Source: Flavobacterium foetidum (GTDB lineage Bacteria > Bacteroidota > Bacteroidia > Flavobacteriales > Flavobacteriaceae). Taken from it: a DNA stretch of 64,000 nt. The stretch is taken from contig NZ_SJTF01000002.1 of assembly GCF_004634245.1 (NCBI RefSeq), forward strand, positions 434,001 to 498,000. Direction: 5' to 3'. Below the pieces are notes generated by a model. That model had not been told where the DNA came from. It did not search any database and saw nothing but the letters and a program-made list of their open reading frames with translations. Positions 1 through 10,256 of the stretch are shown here, one piece after another (within the stretch, counting starts at the first letter, position 1; the number at the start of each line of letters is the position of its first letter). The translations under genes were made by a program, and so were the position numbers.

Positions 1-1689
1 ATTGGCAAAAGTTCCAATTGTTTCTGTCTTCTTAGTTACGCCAAACTGTTCGGGATACAATCCGACAGGACTATGAGCCGTCAAAGCAAACTGATGCCAG
101 AATCCAGACTGCAAAACTCCAGCCTCAAATAATTGGCGTACCATTTCAAGACTGTCCACAGTTTCTTGAATCGTTTGAGTAGGATATCCGTACATTAAAT
201 AGGCATGAACCATGATTCCGGCTTCGGTGAAATTTCGTGTCACTTTTGCGACTTGTTCAACCGTAACTCCTTTGTCGATTAATTTTAGTAATCGATCTGA
301 AGCAACTTCTAAGCCGCCAGAAACAGCAATACAACCAGAAGCTTTTAATAACAAACATAAGTCTTTAGAAAAACTTTTTTCGAAGCGAATATTCGTCCAC
401 CAGGTTACAGCTAGTTTTCTTTTTAGGATTTCGAGTGCCAGAGCACGCATCAAAGCTGGCGGAGCCGCTTCATCGACAAAATGGAATCCGTTTTGTCCTG
501 TTTTTTCGATCAATTCTTCTATTCGGTCGCAAAGCAGGCTTGCCGCGACAGGTTCGTAAACTTTTATGTAATCTAAAGAAATATCACAAAACGTACATTT
601 TCCCCAATAACAGCCGTGCGCCATGGTGAGTTTATTCCAACGACCATCGCTCCACATTCTGTGCATCGGATTTACGATTTCGATTACCGAAATATACTTA
701 TCCAAAGGTAAATCGGAATAATCCGGAGTTCCAACCTGAGATTGCTTGTAATCGTGTTTTAACGAATTATTTTTATAAACCACTTCTCCATTTTCTAGCA
801 GAAAAGTTCTTTTATATGAATTATAATCAGGTTTTTCTAAATTGGTTATTAACTCTTCAATCGGAACTTCACCATCATCTAAAGTAATAAAATCGAAAAA
901 CTCAAAAACACGTTTATCCGAAAGCGAACGCAATTCGGTATTTGGAAAACCGCCACCCATCGAAATCTTAATTTCGGGATAATTTTGTTTTACCCATTGT
1001 GCTGATCGAAATGCACTGTATAAATTTCCCGGAAACGGAACAGAGATTAAAAATAAGCTTGGTTTTATCGCTTCAATTTTTGCTTTTAAAAGCGAAATTA
1101 AAATTGAATCGATGTAAGTCGGTTCTTTTTGAAGCTCGAAATATAATTCGTCAAACGAATTGGCACTTCGTCCTAAACGTTCGGCATATCGGCTGAAGCC
1201 AAAATTCTCATCGACACATTCTACAATAAAATCCGAAATATCTTCTAGGTATAAAGTAGCCAAATGTTTCGCTTTGTCCTGAGTTCCCATGGTCCCAAAG
1301 GCCCAGTCGAGCTCTTCTAACTGTGCAAAACGAGAAGCTTCTGGCAAAAAATCTTCCTGACAAATCTGCAATGCCAAAGTCGGATTTTTACCCTGCAAAA
1401 ACTGGATTACAGAATCAATCGTTTTAATGTATTCGTCCTGTAAAGCAAAAATACGTTTCGAGTTATCTGAGATTTCATTTCCAACAACTTGAAACTTAGA
1501 ACCTGAAACCTGAAACAGTTCCAAAAGTCCTTTCTTCGAAAACAATTCCAAAATTACATCAATACCCAAATCGGCCTGAACAGATTCGATGTTTTTAGTA
1601 TTCAAAAAACCTTTTATATAAGCCGTTGCCGGATACGGTGTATTCAGTTGGGTAAATGGCGGTGTAATTACAAAAAGTTTTGTTTTCAA
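1..1689 (-). CDS. B12-binding domain radical SAM protein (3' end cut by window)
   Basis: At least 563 residues are present and the frame is open to the window edge, so the C-terminus is missing. The N-terminus (FVITPPFTQLNTPYPA) is typical of cobalamin-binding radical SAM proteins. The middle carries the probable iron-sulfur motif GCYWGKCTFC, with cysteines at about 360, 365 and 368. That spacing is CX4CX2C, not the usual CX3CX2C. The start is a TTG codon at 1689: no ATG fits the conserved N-terminus, and a TACTTTTG promoter element lies 15 nt upstream. The family uses SAM and often methylcobalamin; the substrate is unknown. The gene is divergent from the adhesin gene. The family call is firm, the reaction unknown. 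Confidence 0.8.
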   Translation of the reverse strand, partial: MKTKLFVITPPFTQLNTPYPATAYIKGFLNTKNIESVQADLGIDVILELFSKKGLLELFQVSGSKFQVVGNEISDNSKRIFALQDEYIKTIDSVIQFLQGKNPTLALQICQEDFLPEASRFAQLEELDWAFGTMGTQDKAKHLATLYLEDISDFIVECVDENFGFSRYAERLGRSANSFDELYFELQKEPTYIDSILISLLKAKIEAIKPSLFLISVPFPGNLYSAFRSAQWVKQNYPEIKISMGGGFPNTELRSLSDKRVFEFFDFITLDDGEVPIEELITNLEKPDYNSYKRTFLLENGEVVYKNNSLKHDYKQSQVGTPDYSDLPLDKYISVIEIVNPMHRMWSDGRWNKLTMAHGCYWGKCTFCDISLDYIKVYEPVAASLLCDRIEELIEKTGQNGFHFVDEAAPPALMRALALEILKRKLAVTWWTNIRFEKSFSKDLCLLLKASGCIAVSGGLEVASDRLLKLIDKGVTVEQVAKVTRNFTEAGIMVHAYLMYGYPTQTIQETVDSLEMVRQLFEAGVLQSGFWHQFALTAHSPVGLYPEQFGVTKKTETIGTFAN

Positions 1690-1703
1690 AAGAGTTTTTT
1701 TTG

Positions 1704-1737
1704 CAAAAGTACGGGATATTTAGCTTTGTTTTGACAA
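1704..1737 (-). promoter_or_regulatory. Bacteroidota-type promoter of the radical SAM gene
   Basis: On the minus strand a -7 element TACTTTTG (1704-1711) is preceded by TTG (1735-1737) with a 23-nt gap. This matches the TTG-N19-23-TAnnTTTG pattern of Flavobacterium sigma-A promoters. Transcription would begin just before the TTG start codon at 1689. Confidence 0.55.
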
Positions 1738-1851
1738 AAGAAATAAGTCGTAGCATTAGGCTTATGCCACTAAAATGTTTTAAGTTTTTTTTATCGATAT
1801 AAAACTTACAAAAACAGTTTGGGTTTAAGATTTAGCGCATAGTTTTTTGTC

Positions 1852-1859
1852 TATATTTG
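1852..1859 (+). promoter_or_regulatory. -7 promoter element of the adhesin gene
   Basis: TATATTTG matches the TAnnTTTG consensus and lies 18 nt before the ATG at 1878. No good TTG element is seen at the expected upstream distance, so only the -7 box is supported. Confidence 0.5.
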
Positions 1860-1877
1860 TCAACAAAATTTTACTAA

Positions 1878-4800
1878 ATGAAGCTTAGAATTTTACTCTT
1901 ATTTACTGTTTTCATGAAAATTACTTGTGTTTTTGCACAAGAAGCTAATCCGAATTTATCTTTATTGGAAGATAAATACGGTCACATAATTCAAAATTTG
2001 GAAGAACAAAAACAGTTTTTGAAAATCAGAGAAGAAAAAAGAAAAGCTGAAGTCCTTAGTTTAAGAAAAATAATTCTTAATTCGAATGATGGCAGTCTGA
2101 CTTCTAAAGCAGCCACAATCCTTCAGGGAGTAGAAATGTGTACAAACGGAGGTTTTGAACAATATGAAACAATTAGCGGAAGCAGTTATCTCAAAAATTT
2201 TCTGTACACAATTGGCGACCCTCCTGGCCCAACGCAATGCCGATCTATTTCTAATACTGCCGATTCCTATATCAATCGCTATAATCCTAATAATATGAAC
2301 ATTATGGCAACTACCGTTTCTGCCAATCTAGTTGACCCATATATAGGAGACATCAAAGCATTTGATCAATATGCTCTTAAAATTAATTACGAGAACTCGT
2401 CGACTTACGGGTCTATTGTTCAGGGAAAACGATTTAAAACAAATAATGAAAATTATCTAAAGTTTAACTACAAAGCCGTATTGCAAAGTGTTTACGACAA
2501 TAGTCATACTGATAACCAAGCTTTTGTAAAAGCACGCATTTTAAATAAGAACAAGGTTGTTGTTAGTGAATTTTGTTTGGTAGGAGATGAAAAAAATTGC
2601 ATTTTCAGTAAGGTTCCGAGTCAGTCTTCGGGTTATGTTACCCTATATACTTCTAATTGGCAATCTGGATTATTGAACATTTCATCAATTCCGAACAACG
2701 AAGAATTTACAGTTGAGTTTATGGCTTCACGATGCGGATTAGGTGGGCATTTCGGATATATGTATGTAGACGATGTCTGCGTCTTAAATTCTGCAGAAAA
2801 CCTGCAAGGATCTATTGAGCTTGATCCTTTGAACAAAGTTTGTCCAACTTTACCAATTTCAGTGTGTGGCAGTTATACTATTCCTAACTCTGGAGGAATC
2901 TCTGCATCAGTAAAACAAATCACCTTAAATGTCTACAACAGCAATAATGTTTCGGTTTATACTACATCGACTACATCAAGCTTAGATATTGCAAACAAAA
3001 AATTTTGCTTTTCATTAAAACCTAGTGATTTTCCAAACATTACAAATGCAAATTATAATGTAGGTGTACAAATAGATTATGACATTTCTGGGAATTCTTG
3101 CACCGGAACCACCTTTGACTCAGCCACTGACTCTGATGCAAATCCTGGGTGGGATATTTCTTTTTTGAATTGCTCTTCAGATTGTACCATTAATGTAACG
3201 ACTGCTAAAATATCAGAATGCGATGCAAACCGTGATGGAAGTGAAAATTTTGATTTATCTAAATTAAATCCTTTAATTGTCTCTTCTACTGCTGGTTTAA
3301 ATTTTAGTTACTTCAAAAATTACAACGAAGCAGAGTCAAACTTGAATCCGATTACAAATTTTACCAGTTATCCAAGTTCAAGCGCTTCTATCTTTGTTAG
3401 GGTAAGTAAGGATGCTACGTGCTACAAAATAATTTCTGCCAGTTTGGAGGTAAGAAATCCTACTGCAAACATTAGTGGAATACTAAATGTTTGTTCTGGG
3501 AGTACTGTATTAACTGCTTCTTCAGGATCTTCGTATTTATGGAACACAGGAGAAACAACGCAAAGTATTAGAGTGACTTCTTTAGGAGATTATTCGGTTA
3601 CTGTTACTGATTCGTTTGGATGCACGAGCAATGCAAGTGTCACCATTGAACCTAGCCAAACCGCTGTTTCGCCTGCCTTGCAAATTACGCAACCTTCTTG
3701 TTTTTCTACAACTGGAACAATAAAAGTAACCTCACCAGCATCAGAATATAGCTTTGATGACGGCCGGACTTGGAGCGCAAACGACACAAAAAGCAATTTA
3801 TACCCTGGAACTTATTTAGTAAAAATAAAGACCGTAAATGGATGTACTTCCTATTCTCAAAGCGTAACTATTACAGGTGCTTCTACTTTGTATCCAAATT
3901 ACACCTATACCAATCCTTTGTTTTGTGGAGATAAAGGCAGTATTATCATCACAACTCCAGCTTCATACTATAGCTTTGATGATGGTGTTACTTGGGTAAA
4001 TAATTCTACTGCAAACAATCTTTCTCCAGCCAATTATAAAATTCGTACCAAAGATTTACAAGGTTGCATTTCGTCGGCAAACAATGTACTTATCAGCAGC
4101 AATACGCTAGAAACCCCAACTTATACCGTTGTATTACCCGCTTGTAGCACAAAAGGCAGTATAACCATCAATACTGTTGCAGATTTTTACACTTTTGACG
4201 GAGGAGCTACATGGGTTACAAACAATACAATGAGCAATTTAAATCCGGGAAGTTATCCTTTAGGAATCAAAAACGCTTTGGGCTGCACGTCTTTTTACAC
4301 TTATGCATATTTAAATGATTTTAAAGATTCCTATCCTGAATATACAACTGAACAACCAGTTTGCGGAACGGATGGCACCATTACTATTAATACAGTAGCA
4401 GATTCCTATAGTTTTGATAATGGTGCGACTTGGACTAGCAATAATGTTAAAGTTTTACCTTATGGAACCTATCAGATAAAAATAAAGAACAGTGCGGGAT
4501 GTATCAGCGCCGCTAATTATGTTTATTTGTATCAGCCTTACCTGAATTCGCCAATTATCACCTCAGAACAGCCAACTTGTGGTGTAAATGGTAGAATCAC
4601 CATCAACTCATTATCCGACTTCTATAGTTTTGACAATGGAGCGACGTGGACAACCCTTAATTCTAAATCATTACCTCCAGGTATTTACAGCATCATTATA
4701 AAAAATAATCTTGGCTGCACATCTTCTCCATATACTATTTACTTAAATAATCCAAATATAGATGTACCCGATTATACTGCTGTTCAACCTACATGTACAT

Positions 4801-7800
4801 CCTCAGGCAGCATTACAATAAATACAGTTGCAGATTTTTATAGTTTTGATGGAGGTAATACCTGGGGAACGTCTCCCTCCTTAACAAATCTTAATTCTTA
4901 CTGGCGTTACGTCATTGCAATAAAAAACAATTTAGGATGCGTTTCTAACTCCGTAGGCATTTCGATTAACAATCCAAAACTTCCTGATCCAGATTATACG
5001 GTTACCAATCCAAGTTGTGGGAATATTGGCAATATCACATTCAACACTACTGCAGATTATTACAGTATCGATTTTGGTGCAACCTGGAGTACAAGTAATG
5101 TTTTTAATAATTTAGGTCAGGGATATTACAATTTAATGATAAAAAAAGATAATTGTACATCCAATTACATTTCTATCTATATGGATACCTCGAAGTTGGC
5201 ACAGCCCAAAGTAATCTCCATACAGCCAGGATGCGGAACAAAAGGAAGTATTACAATCAATACAACCGCTAGCTCTTATAGTATTGACGGGATAACTTGG
5301 ACCACAAATCCTGTTTTTTCGAATCTTTCAGCTGGGTATTATTATCCAATAATCAAGAATGCTCAAGGCTGTATTTCTAACTCAACCCAAGTATCACTTC
5401 AAGAGTTTTATCTTCCAGCACCTACTTATAAAATAACACAACCAACTTGTGGAGTTGGAGGAAGCATAACCTTTACCTCAACTGAAACACAATATAGTAT
5501 AGATGGAGGTACAACTTGGAGTACTAATCCTGTCTTTACTAATCTAAGTCCAAACTCTTACGCTTTAGTAGTAAAAAGTGCTTCTGGTTGCACGTCTTAT
5601 CGGTATGGTACATCCGCTTACTTACAACAATATTATTTACCTAATCCAGATTTTACAGTAATCCAGCCAACATGTGGTACGAATGGAAGTATTACTATTG
5701 CAACAGTTGCAAATTCTTACAGCTTTGACAATGGAAATACTTGGACAACTAATCCAGTTCTTTCCGGACTTACTTCTGGTTATTACAGTATTATGATAAA
5801 AAATGCAACAGGTTGTAAATCTAATAGCATATCCATCTACATCAAACCTTATTATCTTCCCACTCCAAACGTAAAAGTAGTTCAACCAAGTTGTGGCAAC
5901 GGAGGAAGTATTACTGTTACAACTCCTGCGGACAATTATAGTTTTGATGGGGGAAGCACTTGGACTACAAATCCCATTCTTTTAAATCCTTCAAATTCAT
6001 TTTATAACATCCTAATTAAAAATGCAATAGGCTGTAAATCAAATTTGAAATATGTATCTATAAACAAATATTATTTACCAACTCCGACTATAAATACTAT
6101 CCAGCCTACGTGCGGCACTCCTACTGGAACTATTATAGTTAATTCTACTGCAGACCAATATAGTTTTGATGGAGGAGCAACTTGGACTACAAACCCCATA
6201 AAGAAAAATTTAGCTGGCGGCTCATACGATGTAATGATAAAAAACGCTCAAGGCTGTACCTCTTCAATGCGTTACGCTAATATAAATACTCCTCCAGCAA
6301 TTCCTGCGGCACCAGCTGTAAAGATTGTACAACCTTCTTCCTGTGGTGCTACTGATGGCAGCATCACTATAACTACGTCAGCCTTAAGTTACAGTTTCAA
6401 TGACGGAAATAGCTGGACAACAAATCCTACAAAAACAAATATTGGAGCTGGTACTTATATTATTAAAATCATAACAAACTCCTATAGTTGCGAATCGGCA
6501 ACAACTGTTGTGAATCTGAGTTCTGGCACTACGATTGCGGCTCCAGATTTTACAACGACTCAGCCAAGCTGCAACTCATCAAAAGGTTCTATTACCATTA
6601 CAACAAATGCAGCAACCTATAGCTATGATAACGGATTGACCTATGTTTTTTCGAATACAAAAACAGATCTTTCTCCTGGAACTTATTTTATAAAAATTAA
6701 AAATGCATCAGGTTGTATTTCAGATGCTGCTCCTGTTACAATTTCTCCTGTATCAGCACTTCCTGCTCCTGATTTTACAGCAACTCACCCCACCTGTACC
6801 AATTCTACGGGATCAATTACAATCAATACTGCTGCCGATTTGTATAGCTTTGATAACGGAATCACATTTGGCACATCCAATACAAAATCTAATTTACTTG
6901 AGAAAACCTATGATTTGGTGATTAAAAATAGTTCTGGTTGCATTTCTCTTCCAGCATCTGTCACTATACAAGCGGCACCTGCAATTCCTGCAGCACCGCA
7001 AGTGGTAGTCACAGACCCAACTGGCTGTAATTCTGCTTCGGGTACCGTTATGGTTTCTACGGTTGCAAATCTATATAGTTTTGATGACGGCTTTACTTGG
7101 AATACCAACAATACGGCTAGTTTATCTCCTGGAAGTTATTTTATCCGCATAAAATACACAGACGGCTGTGCTTCTATTGCATATAAAGCCACTATAAATG
7201 CAGCACCAGATGCTCCCGCAATTCCAACTTTAAATATTACGCAGCCTGTTACTTGTAGTAATCCGTTTGGCTCAATCTTAATTACAAGTACCGCTGATCA
7301 ATACAGTTTTGATAATGGTAAAAATTATTCAACAAATCCAAATTCTGGAAATTTAGTCGCTGGAAATTATATGGTTCGCGTCAAAAACAGTAGTGGATGC
7401 GAGTCTGCTCCATTAGCTGCGACCATTAATACTCCAACAGATTATCCAAACAATCCTGCATTTACAACTATCCAGCCCGATTGCAATAATCCTAAAGGCA
7501 GTATTACAATTACCGAAATTGCATCAGAATATAGTTTTGACGATGGTATTAGCTGGACTACAAATGCTACAAAAACAAACCTTGACCCAAAAAACTATCT
7601 TGTTAAGATCAAAAATAACAATGGCTGTGTTTCGAATGCAACCACAGTTGTTATAACTCCTTTTACAAATTTTACTCAAAAACCTACTTTAGAGACCCCT
7701 CAAATCTTCTGCATTCAACAAAATGCTACACTGAATTCAATTGTTGTTACTGGTCAAAACTTAAAGTGGTACGACGACTTAACAAATGGATCTCTTTTGC

Positions 7801-9101
7801 CTAACACAACTTTACTTCAAGACCACAAAACCTATTATGCTTCACAAACAATAAACGGCTGTGAAAGCGAGAGAATAGCTGTATCTATAAAAATTCAAGA
7901 TACTCCTGCGCCTTCTGCTGATGCGAATCAGACATTTTGCACAGGACAAAATCCGACTTTAGCACTCGTAAAAATTGCAGGTACTTCAATAAAATGGTAC
8001 GATGCACTAACAAATGGAAAGTTATTAGTTGAAACAACAACTATCGAGAATGGCAAAACGTACTACGCTTCTCAAACAGAAAACAATTGTGAAAGCTCTA
8101 GGTTTGGAGTTACAGTTTCACTTATAGACACACCGATTGCGCCAAATGCAAATGGGAATACAGAATTTTGTAAAAGCGAAAACCCGACTCTACAAGATAT
8201 TCAGATTAACGGACAAAATATAAGATGGTACGATACTAATTTCGCAGCAGCAGTTTTACCCAACTCAACTGTATTAGAAAACAACAAAACGTATTATGCT
8301 TCGCAAACTATTGGTTGTGAAAGCGACCGAATAGCTGTTTTAGTAAAGGTCTATGATACTGCTTTCCCAACTGGAAATAACAGCCAACAATTCTGTATTG
8401 ATGAAATTGCTACTTTAGAAAATTTAAATGTAGTAGGAACCAACATACAATGGTACGAAACAGCGACAAGCGGAATACCTTTACCCGAAACAACCTTGTT
8501 ACAAAACGCAGTTTATTATGCTACACAAACTTTAGATAATTGCGAAAGTCTGCGATTTGCTGTAACAGTAAAAATCCACGATACGCAAATTCCTATTTCA
8601 GATTCTCCGCAATCATTTTGTATTCAAAAAAATGCAAAAATCAAAAATATTGAGATTTCTGGACAGGATATAAAATGGTATGAAAGTATTTCTTCAAATA
8701 ATCCTTTATCGGAATCAACACTTCTTGAAAATGGAATTACTTATTATGCTACTCAAACTATTAATAAATGTGAAAGCGATAGAATTCCTGTTACCATAAA
8801 CATTTTAGAAGCAACAACTGGTGATTGTATCCATTTTGTTGAGGAACTTCCTTATCCAAAATTCTTTACTCCAAATAATGATGGTCATAATGATACATGG
8901 ACAATTGATTTTGCTTATTTAGCTCCTAACAGCAGTATCCGAATTTTTGACCGTTACGGAAAGTTAATTAAGGAATTACGTTCCGACACTTCTTGGGACG
9001 GAACTTATCTAGGATATCAAGAGCCTTCTTCAGACTACTGGTTTGTTGTTACCCGACTTAATGGAGCCGAATTTAGAGGCCATTTTAGTTTGAAGAGATA
9101 A
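1878..9101 (+). CDS. Giant SprB-repeat surface adhesin with gliding-type C-terminal domain (T9SS substrate)
   Basis: 2,407 residues. A signal peptide (about 1-21, ending VFAQ) is followed by a unique N-terminal region (about 70-310) that looks like a jelly-roll domain (GYMYVDDVCV near its end). Then come 18 divergent repeats of about 74 residues (about 598-1927), each with a PTCG-like start, a YSFDNGxTW core and a closing GC. These resemble the SprB repeat. Five Ig-like repeats follow (about 1940-2312, WYD, TYYASQT and CES motifs). The last 80 residues (FFTPNNDGHND, IFDRYGKLI) are the gliding-motility-associated C-terminal domain that directs type IX secretion. Two cysteines per SprB unit suggest a disulfide in each. 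Likely role: exported adhesin, by analogy with SprB, which is much longer. The ligand is unknown. Confidence 0.93.
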   Translation: MKLRILLLFTVFMKITCVFAQEANPNLSLLEDKYGHIIQNLEEQKQFLKIREEKRKAEVLSLRKIILNSNDGSLTSKAATILQGVEMCTNGGFEQYETISGSSYLKNFLYTIGDPPGPTQCRSISNTADSYINRYNPNNMNIMATTVSANLVDPYIGDIKAFDQYALKINYENSSTYGSIVQGKRFKTNNENYLKFNYKAVLQSVYDNSHTDNQAFVKARILNKNKVVVSEFCLVGDEKNCIFSKVPSQSSGYVTLYTSNWQSGLLNISSIPNNEEFTVEFMASRCGLGGHFGYMYVDDVCVLNSAENLQGSIELDPLNKVCPTLPISVCGSYTIPNSGGISASVKQITLNVYNSNNVSVYTTSTTSSLDIANKKFCFSLKPSDFPNITNANYNVGVQIDYDISGNSCTGTTFDSATDSDANPGWDISFLNCSSDCTINVTTAKISECDANRDGSENFDLSKLNPLIVSSTAGLNFSYFKNYNEAESNLNPITNFTSYPSSSASIFVRVSKDATCYKIISASLEVRNPTANISGILNVCSGSTVLTASSGSSYLWNTGETTQSIRVTSLGDYSVTVTDSFGCTSNASVTIEPSQTAVSPALQITQPSCFSTTGTIKVTSPASEYSFDDGRTWSANDTKSNLYPGTYLVKIKTVNGCTSYSQSVTITGASTLYPNYTYTNPLFCGDKGSIIITTPASYYSFDDGVTWVNNSTANNLSPANYKIRTKDLQGCISSANNVLISSNTLETPTYTVVLPACSTKGSITINTVADFYTFDGGATWVTNNTMSNLNPGSYPLGIKNALGCTSFYTYAYLNDFKDSYPEYTTEQPVCGTDGTITINTVADSYSFDNGATWTSNNVKVLPYGTYQIKIKNSAGCISAANYVYLYQPYLNSPIITSEQPTCGVNGRITINSLSDFYSFDNGATWTTLNSKSLPPGIYSIIIKNNLGCTSSPYTIYLNNPNIDVPDYTAVQPTCTSSGSITINTVADFYSFDGGNTWGTSPSLTNLNSYWRYVIAIKNNLGCVSNSVGISINNPKLPDPDYTVTNPSCGNIGNITFNTTADYYSIDFGATWSTSNVFNNLGQGYYNLMIKKDNCTSNYISIYMDTSKLAQPKVISIQPGCGTKGSITINTTASSYSIDGITWTTNPVFSNLSAGYYYPIIKNAQGCISNSTQVSLQEFYLPAPTYKITQPTCGVGGSITFTSTETQYSIDGGTTWSTNPVFTNLSPNSYALVVKSASGCTSYRYGTSAYLQQYYLPNPDFTVIQPTCGTNGSITIATVANSYSFDNGNTWTTNPVLSGLTSGYYSIMIKNATGCKSNSISIYIKPYYLPTPNVKVVQPSCGNGGSITVTTPADNYSFDGGSTWTTNPILLNPSNSFYNILIKNAIGCKSNLKYVSINKYYLPTPTINTIQPTCGTPTGTIIVNSTADQYSFDGGATWTTNPIKKNLAGGSYDVMIKNAQGCTSSMRYANINTPPAIPAAPAVKIVQPSSCGATDGSITITTSALSYSFNDGNSWTTNPTKTNIGAGTYIIKIITNSYSCESATTVVNLSSGTTIAAPDFTTTQPSCNSSKGSITITTNAATYSYDNGLTYVFSNTKTDLSPGTYFIKIKNASGCISDAAPVTISPVSALPAPDFTATHPTCTNSTGSITINTAADLYSFDNGITFGTSNTKSNLLEKTYDLVIKNSSGCISLPASVTIQAAPAIPAAPQVVVTDPTGCNSASGTVMVSTVANLYSFDDGFTWNTNNTASLSPGSYFIRIKYTDGCASIAYKATINAAPDAPAIPTLNITQPVTCSNPFGSILITSTADQYSFDNGKNYSTNPNSGNLVAGNYMVRVKNSSGCESAPLAATINTPTDYPNNPAFTTIQPDCNNPKGSITITEIASEYSFDDGISWTTNATKTNLDPKNYLVKIKNNNGCVSNATTVVITPFTNFTQKPTLETPQIFCIQQNATLNSIVVTGQNLKWYDDLTNGSLLPNTTLLQDHKTYYASQTINGCESERIAVSIKIQDTPAPSADANQTFCTGQNPTLALVKIAGTSIKWYDALTNGKLLVETTTIENGKTYYASQTENNCESSRFGVTVSLIDTPIAPNANGNTEFCKSENPTLQDIQINGQNIRWYDTNFAAAVLPNSTVLENNKTYYASQTIGCESDRIAVLVKVYDTAFPTGNNSQQFCIDEIATLENLNVVGTNIQWYETATSGIPLPETTLLQNAVYYATQTLDNCESLRFAVTVKIHDTQIPISDSPQSFCIQKNAKIKNIEISGQDIKWYESISSNNPLSESTLLENGITYYATQTINKCESDRIPVTINILEATTGDCIHFVEELPYPKFFTPNNDGHNDTWTIDFAYLAPNSSIRIFDRYGKLIKELRSDTSWDGTYLGYQEPSSDYWFVVTRLNGAEFRGHFSLKR

Positions 9102-9127
9102 AAAATCATCAATTCGCATTAATTCAA

Positions 9128-9163
9128 AAAGGTTCGTAAATACTATTTTTACGAACCTTTATG
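9128..9163 (+). terminator. Rho-independent terminator after the adhesin gene
   Basis: A perfect 13-bp stem (9128-9140 with 9148-9160) closes a 7-nt loop. It sits 27 nt after the adhesin stop codon and its 3' arm ends in Ts. Confidence 0.75.
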
Positions 9164-9253
9164 TTTAAAATCAGCAGCAATTATTTGATAGTGAAACAAA
9201 AAGCTGTTTTAAAAGCATCAAAACATGAATCACTAGCATCGATTTTATATATT

Positions 9254-9898
9254 TTACTTCTTTAATCTTTTATGCGTCAAAAACGAATAAATAACAGGAA
9301 TAAGCGAAATAACAAGAACAATTCCTAAGAAGACCATCACAAAAACGGAACTTTCGATAACAAAACTCCCTGCAATGATTAAAAATCCGGATACAAACCA
9401 AAGCTTGCCAGCAAAATTATGGGTTATCCTCCATACCTCCTCGCTTTCTAAAGTCCAAGGCGTTCTTATCCCGATAAAGTAATTTGGTCGAATTACTTTA
9501 AAATAATTACCAAAAAATGTAAATAAAAAACCTATTAATACAAAAACAAAACTCGGACTAGAAGATTTTGTTTTAGTCATATAAACGATGACCAAAGCAA
9601 GCAATGACATAAAAAGAACCAAGAAAAATTTAAGTTGGTAGAATTTGCCTCCCATTAACGGCATTTTGTTTTTAGGGTCGATTTTTGAAACCACAGACAT
9701 AATTGCATATGTTAGAACAGGAAGCATAAACAGCATAAGGATTAAAGTAAATTTGCTTCCCCAATTGTCTATTTCTCCGTCAGAATTCCAATGAATAGGT
9801 ACTCTTTCAGGCAAACTATTCCAAATTAGAGCCAAATAAACAAAAGGCATCAAAACAATTCCAATAATTGGAAGCTCTTTTTTAAATTCTAAATTCAT
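9254..9898 (-). CDS. SdpI family membrane protein (DUF1648)
   Basis: 214 residues with about six hydrophobic segments. The N-terminal DUF1648 signature (PIHWNSDGEIDNWGSK, about 35-50) and the C-terminal SdpI signature (GIRTPWTLESEEVW, about 140-155) are both clear. In Bacillus, SdpI gives immunity to the SdpC toxin and holds the repressor SdpR at the membrane. Here it starts 3 nt after the stop of an SdpR-like repressor, so the two are co-transcribed. No SdpC-like toxin gene is visible nearby, so the role may be signalling or defence against foreign toxin. Confidence 0.85.
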   Translation of the reverse strand: MNLEFKKELPIIGIVLMPFVYLALIWNSLPERVPIHWNSDGEIDNWGSKFTLILMLFMLPVLTYAIMSVVSKIDPKNKMPLMGGKFYQLKFFLVLFMSLLALVIVYMTKTKSSSPSFVFVLIGFLFTFFGNYFKVIRPNYFIGIRTPWTLESEEVWRITHNFAGKLWFVSGFLIIAGSFVIESSVFVMVFLGIVLVISLIPVIYSFLTHKRLKK

Positions 9899-9901
9899 TT
9901 T

Positions 9902-10156
9902 TTATTTTTTAAAGGTTAGTATCCATTGCAAAACATCTTCCATTATGGTGGTATTGATGGAATAAATGATGAATTGCCCTTTTTTTTCGGACGTAATTAA
10001 ATCTGCTCGTCTTAAAATATCCAAATGATGCGAAATGCTAGGTTTAGATATACTAAATGCATCTGCAATTTCGCCCGCAGACAAATCCTTTTGCCTTAAG
10101 AGTTCCAAAATTTCTCTTCGGGTTGCATCATTTAATGCTTTAAAAATATCATTCAT
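9902..10156 (-). CDS. ArsR/SdpR-type winged-helix repressor
   Basis: 84 residues forming one compact ArsR-type winged helix. It opens with the typical FKALNDATRREILELL. The recognition region (FSISKPSISHHLDIL) and wing (ITSEKKGQFIIYSIN) follow. There is no metal-binding cysteine set, so this is the SdpR type and not a metal sensor. It is the first gene of a two-gene operon with the SdpI-like protein and probably represses its own operon. Confidence 0.88.
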   Translation of the reverse strand: MNDIFKALNDATRREILELLRQKDLSAGEIADAFSISKPSISHHLDILRRADLITSEKKGQFIIYSINTTIMEDVLQWILTFKK

Positions 10157-10201
10157 CTATTTACATATTTAGACAAATATCTAAATACTTTTTAAACTAG
10201 C

Positions 10202-10237
10202 AAAAAAAAAGCAGTAATTTTTTACATTACTGCTTTT
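10202..10237 (-). terminator. Terminator of the MFS transporter gene
   Basis: The stem AAAGCAGTAAT pairs with ATTACTGCTTT, and the minus-strand 3' side runs into a long T tract. It lies just downstream of the transporter gene (stop at 10257) and upstream of the repressor gene. Confidence 0.75.
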
Positions 10238-10256
10238 AAATATTTTTATGAACCCG

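Noticed and set aside
212..1196. Three plus-strand open frames over the first 1.2 kb
   Set aside because: They lie antisense to the radical SAM gene, whose frame is open for 563 codons with clear motifs.
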